A DNA stretch of 64,000 bases from Meconema thalassinum (GCA_946902985.2 OX336389.2:1080273788-1080337787); one strand, 5' to 3'. Counted from the first letter of the stretch, positions 43,372-54,471 are shown. Numbers and translations: made by a program. The notes: generated from the sequence alone by a model not told the origin.

Positions 43372-43412
43372 GGATTATGCGTTTCGACCATTAAGCGGTC
43401 ATCATCAGATCC
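43372..43412 (-). ncRNA. hammerhead ribozyme-like motif, degraded
   Basis: On minus: GGAT (43412-43409), CTGATGA (43408-43402), a GACC/GGTC stem with the same extra T, GAAAC (43385-43381), GC, ATA and ATCC. Compared with the copy at 33568, the base that should pair with C of GAAAC is A, so the third stem is lost; a G-to-A change at a CpG would explain this. The spacing of all elements is the same. Confidence 0.55.
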
Positions 43413-44104
43413 TAATCGCTGGGCTGAGGTTTTAATTTATATAAACATTATTATCTAGCTACACATATGTGTAGTAGGTTTAATTGGTGGTTCTATTACG
43501 ATTCGCTGCTTGAATCTTGTTATATAAGATTAGTTTGTTTTATAAGGGTTTGTGAATTACGTATGAGTATTATGCACGTGTATACAGTTAGAACACAGCA
43601 ATATAATAAATGAAATAAAATTAGAGCATGCACTTGAATTCTACTATTTATATGGTTACTTATCTCGGTGGAATCATCGGCGGTACAGTTGTTACGCTAT
43701 CACGTGTCTACTCCTGACTGATTAACTGTGGATCGTATCAGACTGCATATCGTTGGCGTGACATCTGTTGACGGAAGTTGTAACTAACTGAGGCTGGACT
43801 GACTTGTAAAATACATTACAGAAAATTATATGCTATGTTCCATCATAGTGCTTCTTGGCTAAAGATGAGAAAACAATCCCTAATTGAATTACCTCTGACT
43901 TTGTTAGATGTATTACTCTACGCAAAGGAAGTTGTTGTAGATTCCTTTAGTGCTATACACATCTCGAACTACATCAATGCACGTGTGTTCCAATGTCCAT
44001 TGACTGTAGGACAGTACTGTTATGAAGAGCTAAGAATTGCTGACCAGCTCTAAGGGGAATCATGATATGGAACGACATTTCCATATAGCAGGTTTTCTGT
44101 TTGG
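43413..44104. other. no recognisable feature
   Basis: AT-rich DNA. A 72-codon frame on plus (43835-44053) has no known domain. Confidence 0.4.
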
Positions 44105-44489
44105 TGTTGCTTTTATTCATTTAGGGGCCTGGCGACTTAGTGGACTTATAGCTCCGTGTAATTTGGTGTGTGTTGAATCTGCCTAATTGTGGTTGCTGTA
44201 CTAGTATGTTTATTTGGAATGGGGCTAGGATTTGGGTATGTGGCGCTCATGGCTTGAAGTTCGGTACGCCCCCGACATTTGTCGGGAGTTGAAGTGGGAT
44301 ATTACGGAAAAGAACTTCCACGATGGCCGGAGTAGGAATTTAACCCACCACTTCTGTATTCTGCCTGACGAAGCTGAGTAATTTTATTCCAGCCCTCAGA
44401 CCAGAAATAACATTTCTTGATAGTGTCAGGAATCGTAACCGACCCTCCACGGTGACAGCTAAGAATGCGGACCAATACGTCAGGATGCG
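44105..44489 (-). mobile_element. SINE-A, worn (minus strand)
   Basis: ATTCATTTAGGGGCCTGGCG, AGCTCCGTGTAATTTGG, GGATTTGGGTATGTGG, the core with CCCGACATTTGTCGGG, B-box relics near 44330 and 44430, and head near 44489. Clearly older than the 39551 copy. Confidence 0.8.
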
Positions 44490-45528
44490 TGACAGCAGGT
44501 TCTCTACCGATAACGATAACGATAGCGATATGTCATTCAAAATATTTGTCTCCTATGAATTATCATCGACTGGTTTCATTCGAGCGATTTACTCCGACAC
44601 GAAATGTATTCTACTTCAAGTTGTGCCATGAACGTTCGTTGTAAATATAGGATAAATGTTCCATTACAAGAACTCAAAGACTTTCCCTTTCCTGACTATC
44701 CCCAAGGCCAGTAACATATACAGCACGACAATGGCTAGCCCATCCTCAGTCCAAAATCTCATCTCAGCTCGCCTTCGTCGCACGCGTTGCTTCTTCCCAA
44801 CTTTAAACATTAATATATTCTTTACAATGGCTAGCCTATCCTTCTTCACACGGAGCGCCCCTATTGTTATAGCATCTTCACGCTAATTTACATTAGCCAA
44901 CACTTCCTCGCCACCAAGCTTCCTCCAGCTTCTGCTCATAAGATAAATTGCTAGCGCTTTCCTTATATCAGTACTAAGTCAGCAATTTGCATCCTTGACT
45001 CTCATATTCCGTTTTCCCCTTCAAGTAGCTGTTTTGTGGTCCATGTAACTGCATTCAGGGACTATGGGAATCTTTAGTCATAAGTCTCAGGTATTGATCA
45101 GTGTGAAACCTGGTGTGTTGCAATATGTGTAACTTATCTATTTGGGACTAGAGTTTGAATAGGCGACTGTGGCTGATGAATACGATTACCTAACCTCCTG
45201 AAATTATGAAACACAACAGCAGCAACAACAACAACAACAATAGAACAATGGAACAATGGATATGAGCCATAGGAACCTGTAAAGAGGTGGAATGATGTGG
45301 AATAAGCTGGGGAACATCTAAGATGGAATAGTCACCTACATTCTCCAATCCAAATTCAAATTCCCGGTTCCCTCATGCAGCATGCTTTAGCACGCTCTTC
45401 TTCAGAGATGGATGCCACAAAATTACTCATTATGAGAACTATCACGTGCGGATCCATTACTAATACATTTGTAGAAATCATCGAGTTCTGTTAACTGATA
45501 CCGACGATTTTATTCAGTTCACTACGAT
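44490..45528. other. no firm feature
   Basis: ACAATGGCTAGCC occurs twice (44728 and 44825). A (CAA)n run at 45218-45241 may be the tail of a worn SINE-A starting near 45030, but the body cannot be matched with confidence. Confidence 0.35.
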
Positions 45529-45704
45529 TAGCATAGCATTCTTCGTTTTCTATAGTATTTTCATTATGCTCTTCATAATAGTAATTCATCTCAATTAATG
45601 TCTCTAGAAATAAACATTGCAGAGATGTAATGCCTGGTCGCCTTTTTCATTGGTTTGGACTCATCACGAAAATTCAATAAAATACCGGCAATGGATATTT
45701 CTTT
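45529..45704. repeat. 180-bp direct repeat, left copy
   Basis: Shares TTTTCTATAGTA, TATGCTCTTCATAATAGTAA, CTGGTCGCC and ATCACGAAAATTCAATAAAA with 46728-46903, same orientation, 1.2 kb away. Confidence 0.8.
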
Positions 45705-46215
45705 GTTGGTTCCTTGGAGGATCACGTCTTACGAGGAATAAGGTAATACTGTGTAAACATATTTACAAATTACAATAATTGACACTAAAATACTCAACAC
45801 AACATATTATAGGCCTACACAGAGAAATAGCTTTCTATGAAGCTTTAGTTGTCACATGCTTACAGAACCAAGCCATTCAATGCAATGCCACTTGCTCAGC
45901 TGTTTCCTAGTACCATTATTACCCCCCGCCGCGTGGGAAACTTAGAGTTTGTTCACTGCTTTCAAGACAATAGTCTCCATGAGGTGCTGTCTTCAGGTCT
46001 ATAACTGCCTCAAAACTAATTGACCCTTGTGAAAATCTAGTTGGAAGCTGAAGAGAGAGTCTGCTTTTCTCAGCCTGCTGGGTGCTGTCCGCTGCGTCAC
46101 CCGTCAGTCGTCAGAAGTACACTCGGTTCACGCAGCAAATATCACTCACGCACTCACACGATAACAACCATTATTTATTTCACTCGTTACAAACTGTATT
46201 AGGTGATTAGAATAA

Positions 46216-46467
46216 TTAAATGACACTAATACCTGTAATGGAATAATATTGTAACGAAAATTTTATGACTATATAGTTCAGCACTGTATTATTAATAATC
46301 AACCATTCTTTCTGTGTGTTGTGGTACGATGCGTTGTCAATAACAAGCACTGAGTTGCGTTGCAAATTAGGGATCAACTTTTCTTTTAACCAACGAATAT
46401 AATATTCACCGTTCATATCTTTGTGATTGTCCTCACTTCTTTTATGTGACTGGTAAATAAGTAGCAT
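46216..46467 (-). pseudogene. DDE transposase scrap
   Basis: The frame contains DMNGEYYIRWLKEKLIPNL and SVLVIDNASYHN, the segment around the second catalytic Asp in IS630/Tc1-superfamily DDE proteins. About 45 residues look homologous; the rest of the enzyme is missing. It lies between the direct repeats at 45529 and 46728, which may be parts of the same element. Confidence 0.6.
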
Positions 46468-46727
46468 GTTGGGAACAACTAGCTGACTGTACCTCTCTGT
46501 TATAAATCTGTCTCAAGAAGCAGTCTTTCTTCCTTCGCCCCCTCTCGCCCCTTTCCAGCCCTCTTCTGAATTGTAAACTATCATTGAACTTGAGGTAGGC
46601 CCAGTGGCCAGCTTCAGTTTCTAACTCACGGGCCAATTTGTTCCGAGGGACTTATACTCTATCATGAGGTCAGTACTTGAATTTCAGCCTTAGTACAGTG
46701 CTCTGAACAATATGCATCATCAAATAA

Positions 46728-46903
46728 ATTACGTAGCATTCATTGTTTTCTATAGTAATTTCAGTATGCTCTTCATAATAGTAATTTCTCTCAATAAACT
46801 TTATAGATAAACTCGTTGCAGAGATATAATGCTAGCCTGGTCGCCTCTTCCATTAGCTTGGACTTATCACGAAAATTCAATAAAATAATCATAACATGGA
46901 TAT
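46728..46903. repeat. 180-bp direct repeat, right copy
   Basis: Partner of 45529-45704, roughly 85 percent alike by eye. The pair could be remnants of long terminal repeats or a segmental duplication. Confidence 0.8.
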
Positions 46904-47165
46904 TTTAAACCGTAGCCTTAAGGATCTTAAGACGATTGCTCATCATAGGTATAACCCCAACTAAAAGTACATACTAACCCTCTTTGTTCAGGAGGAGCAT
47001 GTACTGAAAGGTACGCGTACGACCGCCAGTAAGTGATAAACTTCAGCACCCGACCCAGCAGTCCAAAGGGAAACAGTAGCGTGGCTTGACTTTCACACAA
47101 AATTCCCTGTTGAAAAAAATAAAACCCCAACAAAAAGTAGATATCCCAGAATAACAAAGATTCAG

Positions 47166-47225
47166 GTAACTTGTCTCTAAGTTGCAGCAGTTAAAAGAGA
47201 CGTTAAATCATAACATTATTATTAT
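47166..47225 (+). mobile_element. SINE-F 3' end
   Basis: TGTCTCTAAGTTGCAGCAGT, TAAAAGAGACGTTAAATCA, then a (TTA)n tail. Matches the GTCTCTGAAAGCCGCAGTAG end of the copy at 53962. Confidence 0.65.
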
Positions 47226-47599
47226 TGTTATTAATTATAACAAGGCGAGTTATGAACATGAGATCCAGGATATGCCGCACCCTAATGGATTTAATGCTGC
47301 AAATTCAAGTCTCGCCCTTCCCATGCGTCATCTCTCACGAAGAGCACTCTCCGCGCGCGCTGCCAATGACTTGTTGATGGGTTGTTCAGGGTGACAATAG
47401 GGGAAGGGAGACGTTCCAAGAACCAAGGGGAGAAGTCAAGAGTGGGGTTAAGTCCCTTTAACTATCTCAAACTCCCAGTTCACCGATCTAATCACTCCTG
47501 TACACTATCGCGAGCACTTGCTTTTAAAGCCCTCTGTACTGTGCGGTTATGCTCTTCAGCGAAGAAAAAAGATGTTTGTGCTTGTTCTACATAGGAAAC
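47226..47599. other. no recognisable feature
   Basis: Two short plus-strand frames (47182-47394 and 47382-47594) without known motif. Confidence 0.4.
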
Positions 47600-47790
47600 T
47601 GGGTCATAGCGGACAGCAGCCCCATGTAATTACGTGTGTACTGAACTTGCCTGTGTTTCTGTGATGACTGTGTGTAGCTGTATTAGGGACGAGTTGAGAT
47701 AGGTGCCCTGGGACTTGAAAAAAGGTAGGCCTACTATCCCGTCATTTGCCAAGAAGGAGAGTGGAAAATACTTCAGAAAACCACGAAAGA
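47600..47790 (-). mobile_element. SINE-A 3' half, worn (minus strand)
   Basis: AGCAGCCCCATGTAATTACG, TGTTTCTGTGATGACTGTG, the CCCGTCATTTGCCAAG core relic and GAAAACCACGAAAG. No head. Confidence 0.65.
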
Positions 47791-47854
47791 GTAAAACTTT
47801 TTGTATTATTTTGATAAATATTTGGTCTTTTTAAAAGGAAGCAGCAGGAGATTT

Positions 47855-47945
47855 TCTGCACCGGGATTCGGACGTCCAATTTGCGGACTAGTTGTAGCCC
47901 CCATCGCGGTGGTAGTGCAATAATTAACGCACGTGGCTACGCTGC
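47855..47945 (-). mobile_element. tRNA-like SINE head fragment
   Basis: On minus, GTAGCCACGTGCGTTAATT and a worn B box. No body matches a local family. Confidence 0.35.
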
Positions 47946-48682
47946 AGGGTAGATTGAATGACTTGGAGAGACAGTGGGATATAAACACAATGCACGTGTT
48001 TGGCACTGCTTTAACATCATGGGAAGCACAATGTCTTCTTAATAATGTGTTCAGAGTCAAACAAAATAATTATTACTTTAAATTTATAATTTATTTTTTG
48101 CTAGTATGTATTTTGACATCTTAATTTAATACAAGTACGGTATGTCATACCAGCTCGCAGCGACCCATTCGACCAATGCTATTATGAATTCTTAATTTCA
48201 CCTCTACCATAAAAGGATTCTCGTCTCAGTTATCCCCAGGTGCTAAAAGCCTCCACACTGGCTCTGTTTAAAGTCACTGCCAATGTAATACACCATCATT
48301 CAATTTAGAATTAATTCATTTTAGACTCAAATTGTTGGTATTTTCCTTATATTACTTATCGTAGACCTACCTTCGGCTGTCCTGGAAGTAAGGGTTATCT
48401 ATTGTAGCGCTTAACGATTACTCGTAGACTATAATAACCAAATAAAGGTCCCTATCGTAGTCTTAATAGACTGCAAATTTGCGTACCACCAATGACATCA
48501 ATCCAAAACAAGTTACTAGATTATTCCTATAAACTTGTATTTACAGAAGTTGATGCCCATTATGTCAGAGATTCCAAAGTGAAGCAACAATAACAAAAAA
48601 ATAATGTTTAACTCTTCATGTATTTTCACAGAGGAGGCACAGAATATCTTCTAAATAATAGGCCACATCAAGGGAAAATTTT
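47946..48682. other. no recognisable feature
   Basis: AT-rich, no frame of note. Confidence 0.4.
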
Positions 48683-49011
48683 ATGAAAATGAAAATCCAC
48701 AGCCTGCTTCCAGTCTCCGACCGGGTCAGGAATGGAATGAATGAAGCCCCCATCTAGCGGCGAGAATATGAACTGTGCCGGCTGCCGAGGCCTGACGCAC
48801 TCCTCTAGGGCAATGATTAAATGAATGACAGATGAAATGATAGTGGAGAGTGTTGCTGGAATGAAATTTTTACAGGGAAAACAGGAGTACCCGGAGAAAA
48901 ACCTGTCTGCCTCCGTTTTGTCCAGCACAGATCTCACATGGAGTGACCGGGATTTGAACCCCGGACCCAGCGGTGAGAGGCCCGCGTGCTGCCGCCTAAG
49001 CCACGAAGGCT
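48683..49011 (-). mobile_element. SINE-D, full length (minus strand)
   Basis: Near-identical to 27831-28162. Head at 49011 (minus: AGCCTTCGTGGCTTAGGCGG), B box GGTTCAAATCCC near 48955. A five-base ATGAA deletion near 48838 distinguishes it. A (TATTA)n array abuts its 5' side. Confidence 0.9.
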
Positions 49012-49018
49012 TTCGGGA

Positions 49019-49099
49019 AATATTATATTATATTATATTGTATTATATTATATTATATTATATTATATTATATTATATTATATTATATTATATTATATT
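49019..49099. repeat. (TATTA)16 microsatellite
   Basis: Sixteen pentamers with a single TATTG variant at about 49036-49040. Confidence 0.97.
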
Positions 49100-50047
49100 T
49101 CACGGGACTTTTCAAATTTGTTTTGATATTTAATCCAATGAAGTACTGTAGGCCTACTACAGGTTTAGAACGTCGGTCGTTTTGTTACTTTACCTTTGTC
49201 AAACTGACTGAGGCAGTATTTTTGAAAATTCCTATTGTGCATTTATCAGTGGACATCGTACCCACGAGCAGTTTGCTGGGCATTTCTCTGTGGTGAATTA
49301 CATAGGGTAGGCTACATGTATTTTGTCCACCCCGCATGCAGCTCACGCGCGGATCCGATAAGAAGTGCTCCTCAGCCTATCTCGCGGACCTTCCCAGAAT
49401 ATTAATTAGTTTAAAATACAGCTATTCACTAAAAATAAAATACATGTGTTTGGTGGAATAATGCTACCATGGCTGCAACTCCAACTACCAGCTTACATAT
49501 ACTCGAGGATATAGCTCGTCTGATGAAGAATATTTCGTGCACTGTTATGTTGCAACTCATAGATTCAAGTTCTTGGTGACGTCTTATATGCGTTCATATC
49601 TGTAGCAATAAGTATGTTGCAAAACAAATAAGTGTATTTGAATCCCTTCTTTAGAATGTAATTCTAAATGACGCAATGGTCTATCTAGTAGCTGCGAGAT
49701 TGAATACCATGAACATCGCGTGGGACCAATAAGGAAATATTACAATTTTAAATAAACCAACCAAAAATAAATGAACCAGATTGACTCCAGAGACACGTTT
49801 TCCACATACTACTACCACTCAAGTTTACTAAAACTCTCTTCATACTTCTGACAGAAAATTTGTAGCAGATGTGGCTTAGGTCTATGGTGTGAGATTGTGA
49901 AACAGTGCATTGTTTCTGTGAATGGTTCGAGTCCAACTGTGGACATAGGTGTATGAGTTGACCATCATTAAAAAGTTATTTCGCCCTTTAATTCATTGAA
50001 ATCTTATTGTTTCATAGACCACATCTTATGTAATTGTAGTAGATAAT
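49100..50047. other. no recognisable feature
   Basis: A possible worn tRNA-like head at 49870-49950 (GGTTCGAGTCCAACTG). Nothing else. Confidence 0.4.
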
Positions 50048-50373
50048 TCATTTAGGGGCTTGTGACATCGTGGTCATTTAGCCCGGTGTACTTGGGTGCG
50101 TGTAAGATCTTGTCTGATAACCTGTGTTACTGTGATATGTTCAGACTAGGATTGGGAAGGAGGCAGCCGTTGCCTTAGCCTAAATTATGAACCATCGTAG
50201 AAGTGGGAAACTACGGGAAACATTAAAAGATGGCTGAAATAGGAATAGAACCAACGTTTTCTCAGTTCTGTCTCACGCGTTTGAGGGTACCAAGTTCCAA
50301 CCCTCAGACCAGTATCGAACGCGGACTTTGGGTTTGACAGTCAAGAATGCTAGCCACTGGGCCACGAGGTGGC
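50048..50373 (-). mobile_element. SINE-A, worn (minus strand)
   Basis: TTCATTTAGGGGCTTGTGAC, AGCCCGGTGTACTTGGG, GATAACCTGTGTTACTGTGA, GGCAGCCGTTGCC, and the head at 50373 (minus: CCACCTCGTGGCCCAGTGGC). Confidence 0.85.
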
Positions 50374-50821
50374 CTCATAGTATGTAGTTTTAAATTATAA
50401 ATTGTCATGTCGTTAAAGAAACATTATAAGTAGCAAATTGAAATAAGACCGAGAGCCTAAAACTCTTAATAAAATAAACTTTTGGCTAAAGGCGGTATGA
50501 CGGAGGAAAGCATGTGGGGAGATCCTAGTTTTGGGCAAAAATACGGTACATATTCTCTTTTATTTGTCTTTGTAAGTTTAGACCTTCGTTTATCAATATT
50601 TAGCTTGAAATGTATCTATAAATGTGTCTTAAATCTACATTCAAATGTCCCACTGCACTCTGTGCCACACCCACCTCTTAAGTTCACTGCAACGTTTCCA
50701 GGTTTTATCTCCTCAAATTGTTTGACAGAAGTTTTCCTGCTCTATGATTATTTTTGTTTCAACCATGCAACTCGTGTTTATGCTCTATGATTAGCACAGG
50801 GTCACAACATTTATTTTAGTT
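50374..50821. other. no recognisable feature
   Basis: A 102-codon frame on plus (50482-50790) is hydrophobic and low-complexity in places and has no domain I recognise. Confidence 0.4.
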
Positions 50822-51164
50822 TCACCACGGAGGCCCGGGTTCGATTCCCGGCTCTGCCAAGACATTTAATTCTGAGAACTGAAACGTGGTACACTCAGCC
50901 TCGTGTGGCAAAAGTGAGAAGAGGCGGGTTCGATTCCCACCTCAGCCATCCTGGAAGTGGTTTTCCGTGGTTTCAAGGCGAATGCCGGGATGGTTCCTAA
51001 ATTAAAGCCACGGCCACCTCCTTCCCAATCCTCATCTGAATTACAACTGCACAGACTAATAGAGCCATAACAATATCCCAATTTATCAGACAAATTCCTC
51101 ACACACCCAAGTTCACGGGGCTACAATACCATTATGACGCAAAGCCCCCAAATGAAACAACAAC
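50822..51164 (+). mobile_element. SINE-A with two intact B boxes
   Basis: Two perfect GGTTCGATTCC motifs at 50838-50848 and 50927-50937, 89 bp apart, followed by the core (GCGAATGCCGGGATGG, AAAGCCACGGCC), ACTAATAGAGCC and the GAAACAACAAC tail. The first few bases of the head are missing. Best evidence in the window for the dimeric head of this family. Confidence 0.9.
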
Positions 51165-51770
51165 TTTATTTGTAGTGGGCTGATCGTATAAATTATTCAA
51201 GAAACGTAAGGGAGGGCATGGAAGGAAGAAAGTATCAGAGGACTCTGTGGAAAGTGTAAATAATGCAGTAAATTAGTTGCTGTGGTTACCAATTGTAAAG
51301 TAATCGTACTAACCGATCGAACTTCGGTGGCAATATTATTTCAACACTTACTGCTAGCAATAAAAGTAAGTGTTTTGCACCAAGAAGAAAGCTGTTTTCA
51401 CCTACATCTAATATAAACAATTCAAGTGACACGTGAAAGCCAAGACAGCATGCCAGGGAGTGTAAATGTGCTAAAGAAGATGCATATAATGAGGCTGACA
51501 AATGTACGTGGGAAAAAATGTCCCGAGGTCAGTACAATGTAATGGGAAACATTGCATGCTTTTCGAAATAATGAAATTTGAGATATATGTGCTTTTTCTT
51601 TAGAGCTAAAGCTGTTACAGCGCCTTGGATGTTTCATTGCATATTGGACCAATACAAGACCAGCTTTTATTATGTACAAGGCTCTATCTAGATTGTACTC
51701 ATAATGTATAAACGTTAAAATGCTTACAATACTTATAGCAAAATTATTAATAAATTGGTGGCATTCGGTA
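51165..51770. other. no recognisable feature
   Basis: AT-rich; overlapping minus-strand frames at 51286-51679 lack known motifs. Confidence 0.4.
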
Positions 51771-51783
51771 TTCTAAAAGAATG

Positions 51784-52415
51784 CAAAGTTTTGAAGCCAT
51801 TCTTTCAGTGTTGCCTATACAAACTGTCAGTTGTTACTCTTCAGTCGGTCAACACGAATTTGCCCAATGACTGGGCGGGGTACAACGTATATATTATAAG
51901 TAAATAACACTCCTGGAAAAATTACATGTATTAATAATTATTAATAGTGATCATAATTAATAGCCGGCCCCGTGGTGTTGGGGTAGCGCGCCTGCCTCTC
52001 ACCCGGAGGCCCCGTGTTCGATCTCCGGCTCCGTCAGGGATTTTAAAACTGACGTGAGGGTTGGAACGGGGTGCACTCAGCCTCGTGAGGGCAATTAAGT
52101 AGCTGTCTGACAGTGAGACAGCGCCCCGATCACGAAAACCAAGATTAACGGCCGAGGGGACCCGACGCGCTGATCACGCGTCACCCCAATATCTGCAGGC
52201 CGAATGGCTGGGCAGCGGTCGCTTGGTCGGCCTTAGCCCGTCATGGGCTGGGTAGTGCCAGGGGTTGACATTTTTTTTTGACATTGATCATAATTAATAC
52301 ATGTAACGTTTTTCAGGAGTGTTACTTACTTATACAGTAGTCTAATATAAACATTGTACCCCGCCCAGTCATTGGGTATATTCAAGTTCACCTACTGAAG
52401 AGTAACAACTGACGG
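51784..52415. repeat. inverted pair of Rep-M modules, 13-bp flanks
   Basis: The left arm (to about 51945) and right arm (from about 52300) are inverted copies: CAGTTGTTACTCTTCAGT, CCCAATGACTGGGCGGGGTAC and ATAACACTCCTGGAAAA occur in both. TTCTAAAAGAATG lies just outside each end (51771-51783 and 52416-52428) and could be a target duplication. The centre is interrupted by a SINE-B. Confidence 0.85.
51963..52284 (+). mobile_element. SINE-B with perfect 15-bp target duplication
   Basis: TGATCATAATTAATA at 51948-51962 and 52285-52299 flanks the element. Head GGCCCCGTGGTGTTGGGGTA, B box GTGTTCGATCTCC near 52014, TGCACTCAGCCTCGTGAGGG (as in the SINE-A linker), a unique body with GGCCGAATGGCTGGGCAGCG and a T-rich end (T9 at 52271-52279). 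It sits between the two Rep-M arms, so it is younger. Confidence 0.95.
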
Positions 52416-52428
52416 TTCTAAAAGAATG

Positions 52429-53961
52429 TTAATATGTTTTTAAATGCCAGAAAAATGTCACGTTTGTAAATAGTTCGCGAGAAACTGATACATAAATTTT
52501 AACATACTTTTGTCCACATAGGGACGATAGTCTCCTATAAAATCTTATTGAATTCCTAGAACGCTCTGTCTGCAATTTTAAAATACCAATAAAGATGAGG
52601 TCTCATCACGTCGTTCAAAGAATGCAAACAGAATGTTCAAATAAGACTGAGAAACAAAAGCTGTTTAAAAATAGAAGGGATGTTGTATTGGGCTCGCGGT
52701 GGTATGAAGGAGGAAAGTTTTTCACGTGATATGTGTTCCTTTCCGTATGGAGACCAGTATCGATTTACTCAACGTCTGGGTGGAAGTCATGAAGTAGACG
52801 TTAAGGCGTACGTAGTCTGACATGTTTATCAGGATTTCCAAGTCATAATCCTCAAGGAGTGTCCTGGGCAAGCACGTTAGTGAAGGATTGCGGAGCGTGT
52901 TATACTGGCGGAAGAAATACAGCGGCCAAGACGGGAATACAAGAGAACTGCATTAATACGGAGCCCAGTAAGCCAGATTTCAGTTAATCCGGAGATACTT
53001 TCTCGAAAAAGACAATTTTACTTTTGCATAGAGAACAAAACAACGAAATTTTCATTACGTTTGTACGTGCATACAATGAAAATGTGTACAGCAGAGGAGT
53101 CATGGTCTGGCCCCAGAACGTGAGCTTGTGGCTACCATAAGTGTACGCGATGGAATAAACAGTTTCAAGGCAATGAATTCACCCGCAGGTGATTCAAACA
53201 ACACGTCACACGTGGCTAGTCACTAGAGGCTTCGTATGACCATAAGATGTCTTTATGCCAACTGGGCTAGAAGGATGCCACCAATGGCATGAATCCACTG
53301 AGAGCAGACATTGACTGGTATGAACGTGGTTCCTTGGAAGACAAAACTGGATAACATACTATCTGCATGACTTGGCTTATTTTAAATAACAAAGTCAGAT
53401 GAAAGTAGCCTACATGATTCTTAGCATCCATGTACTCAAAGAGTATAAGAGTGAGTACAGATCTGTTCACATTATTAGACTCAAACACTTGTATTTATTA
53501 AATCTTCCTTCATCCAGCAGAGCATTAAAATCTGCAACTTTACGTGAAGAAATGTCTTTAATTTTCCCCATTATTCAAATACAATCTGATTTTATTGTGC
53601 ACTGCGCTAAATGATGGAAGGAATAAACTAATTAATTATATTGTATTTAGAAATAACCGGTGAGAAATAGCTATAATTAGGGGTAGATGACCTCGCTGTT
53701 CTGCCCCATGAAACAACAACGAACTAACTAACTAGCTAGCTACACCTCCATACCAACTCTCTATTAACAATATATTGCACCAACAACGACCATAATCTTA
53801 AATTTTAATAAGCTGTTACTTTCGGTTACGGAGCAGCGAGTGAAGGTCAGCGCAGAATTGCCAACATCTTGGATGAATCCATAAATCGAGTGGGTGCTGT
53901 TATTGCGCATTATTCTAACAATCTGACAAGAAAATTCCATTTCATAAACAGCTAATATATT
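52429..53961. other. no recognisable feature
   Basis: AT-rich; frames near 53267-53614 on both strands have no domain. No SINE is seen in 1.5 kb. Confidence 0.4.
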
Positions 53962-54190
53962 TCGGCTGTCTGCGTGGCTCAACGGTAGCGTTCTCGCCTG
54001 CTGTTTCCAAGGTTGCAGGATCGAATCCTGACGCAGTCAGCGGTCATTTAGGGAGCGCAAATGCGAGGGAGCCGTGTCAATAGATTTACTGGCACTTTAA
54101 AGATCCCCTTCGGGGCAAAATTCTGGCATTCCGGCGTCTCTGAAAGCCGCAGTAGTTAAAAGGGGCGTAACACCAATAGCATTATCAAAT
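53962..54190 (+). mobile_element. SINE-F, best copy
   Basis: Head CGGCTGTCTGCGTGGCTCAA with B box AGGATCGAATCCTG near 54017, GGAGCGCAAATGCGAGGGAG, AAAGATCCCCTTCGGGGC and a CCGGCGTCTCTGAAAGCC end. AATATATTT flanks both sides (near 53953 and 54192), a possible short target duplication. Confidence 0.75.
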
Positions 54191-54311
54191 GAAATATATT
54201 TAAAAATAGTGGAAATTTTTGTATTGAGACTAATAATTTGAACAGATCTATAGTAAGCATATGTTTACTCTTTTACGTCCTGTGAAAAACAGAGTTTTTC
54301 AAGTCGCGGGA

Positions 54312-54471
54312 AATCTACCCCAATTATAAATCCTAATTATTACAATTGCACACACTGCTACACTCATTACAGTAACACATTTTAGAAGAAATAAACGACA
54401 CACATACAGGCACACAGTACTGATGATTAAAGATGGATAGCCCATGCTCCTAATTGAAAGAACAAACACCG
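54312..54471 (+). mobile_element. SINE-A fragment, worn
   Basis: CCCCAATTATAAATCCTAAT, CACACACTGCTACACTC, ACAGTAACACA: a worn distal half. The Ty3-type element inserted just downstream. Confidence 0.45.

Noticed and set aside
49019..49099. Telomeric or centromeric satellite
   Set aside because: It is a simple pentamer (TATTA) array; the insect telomere unit TTAGG is not seen in tandem anywhere in the window.
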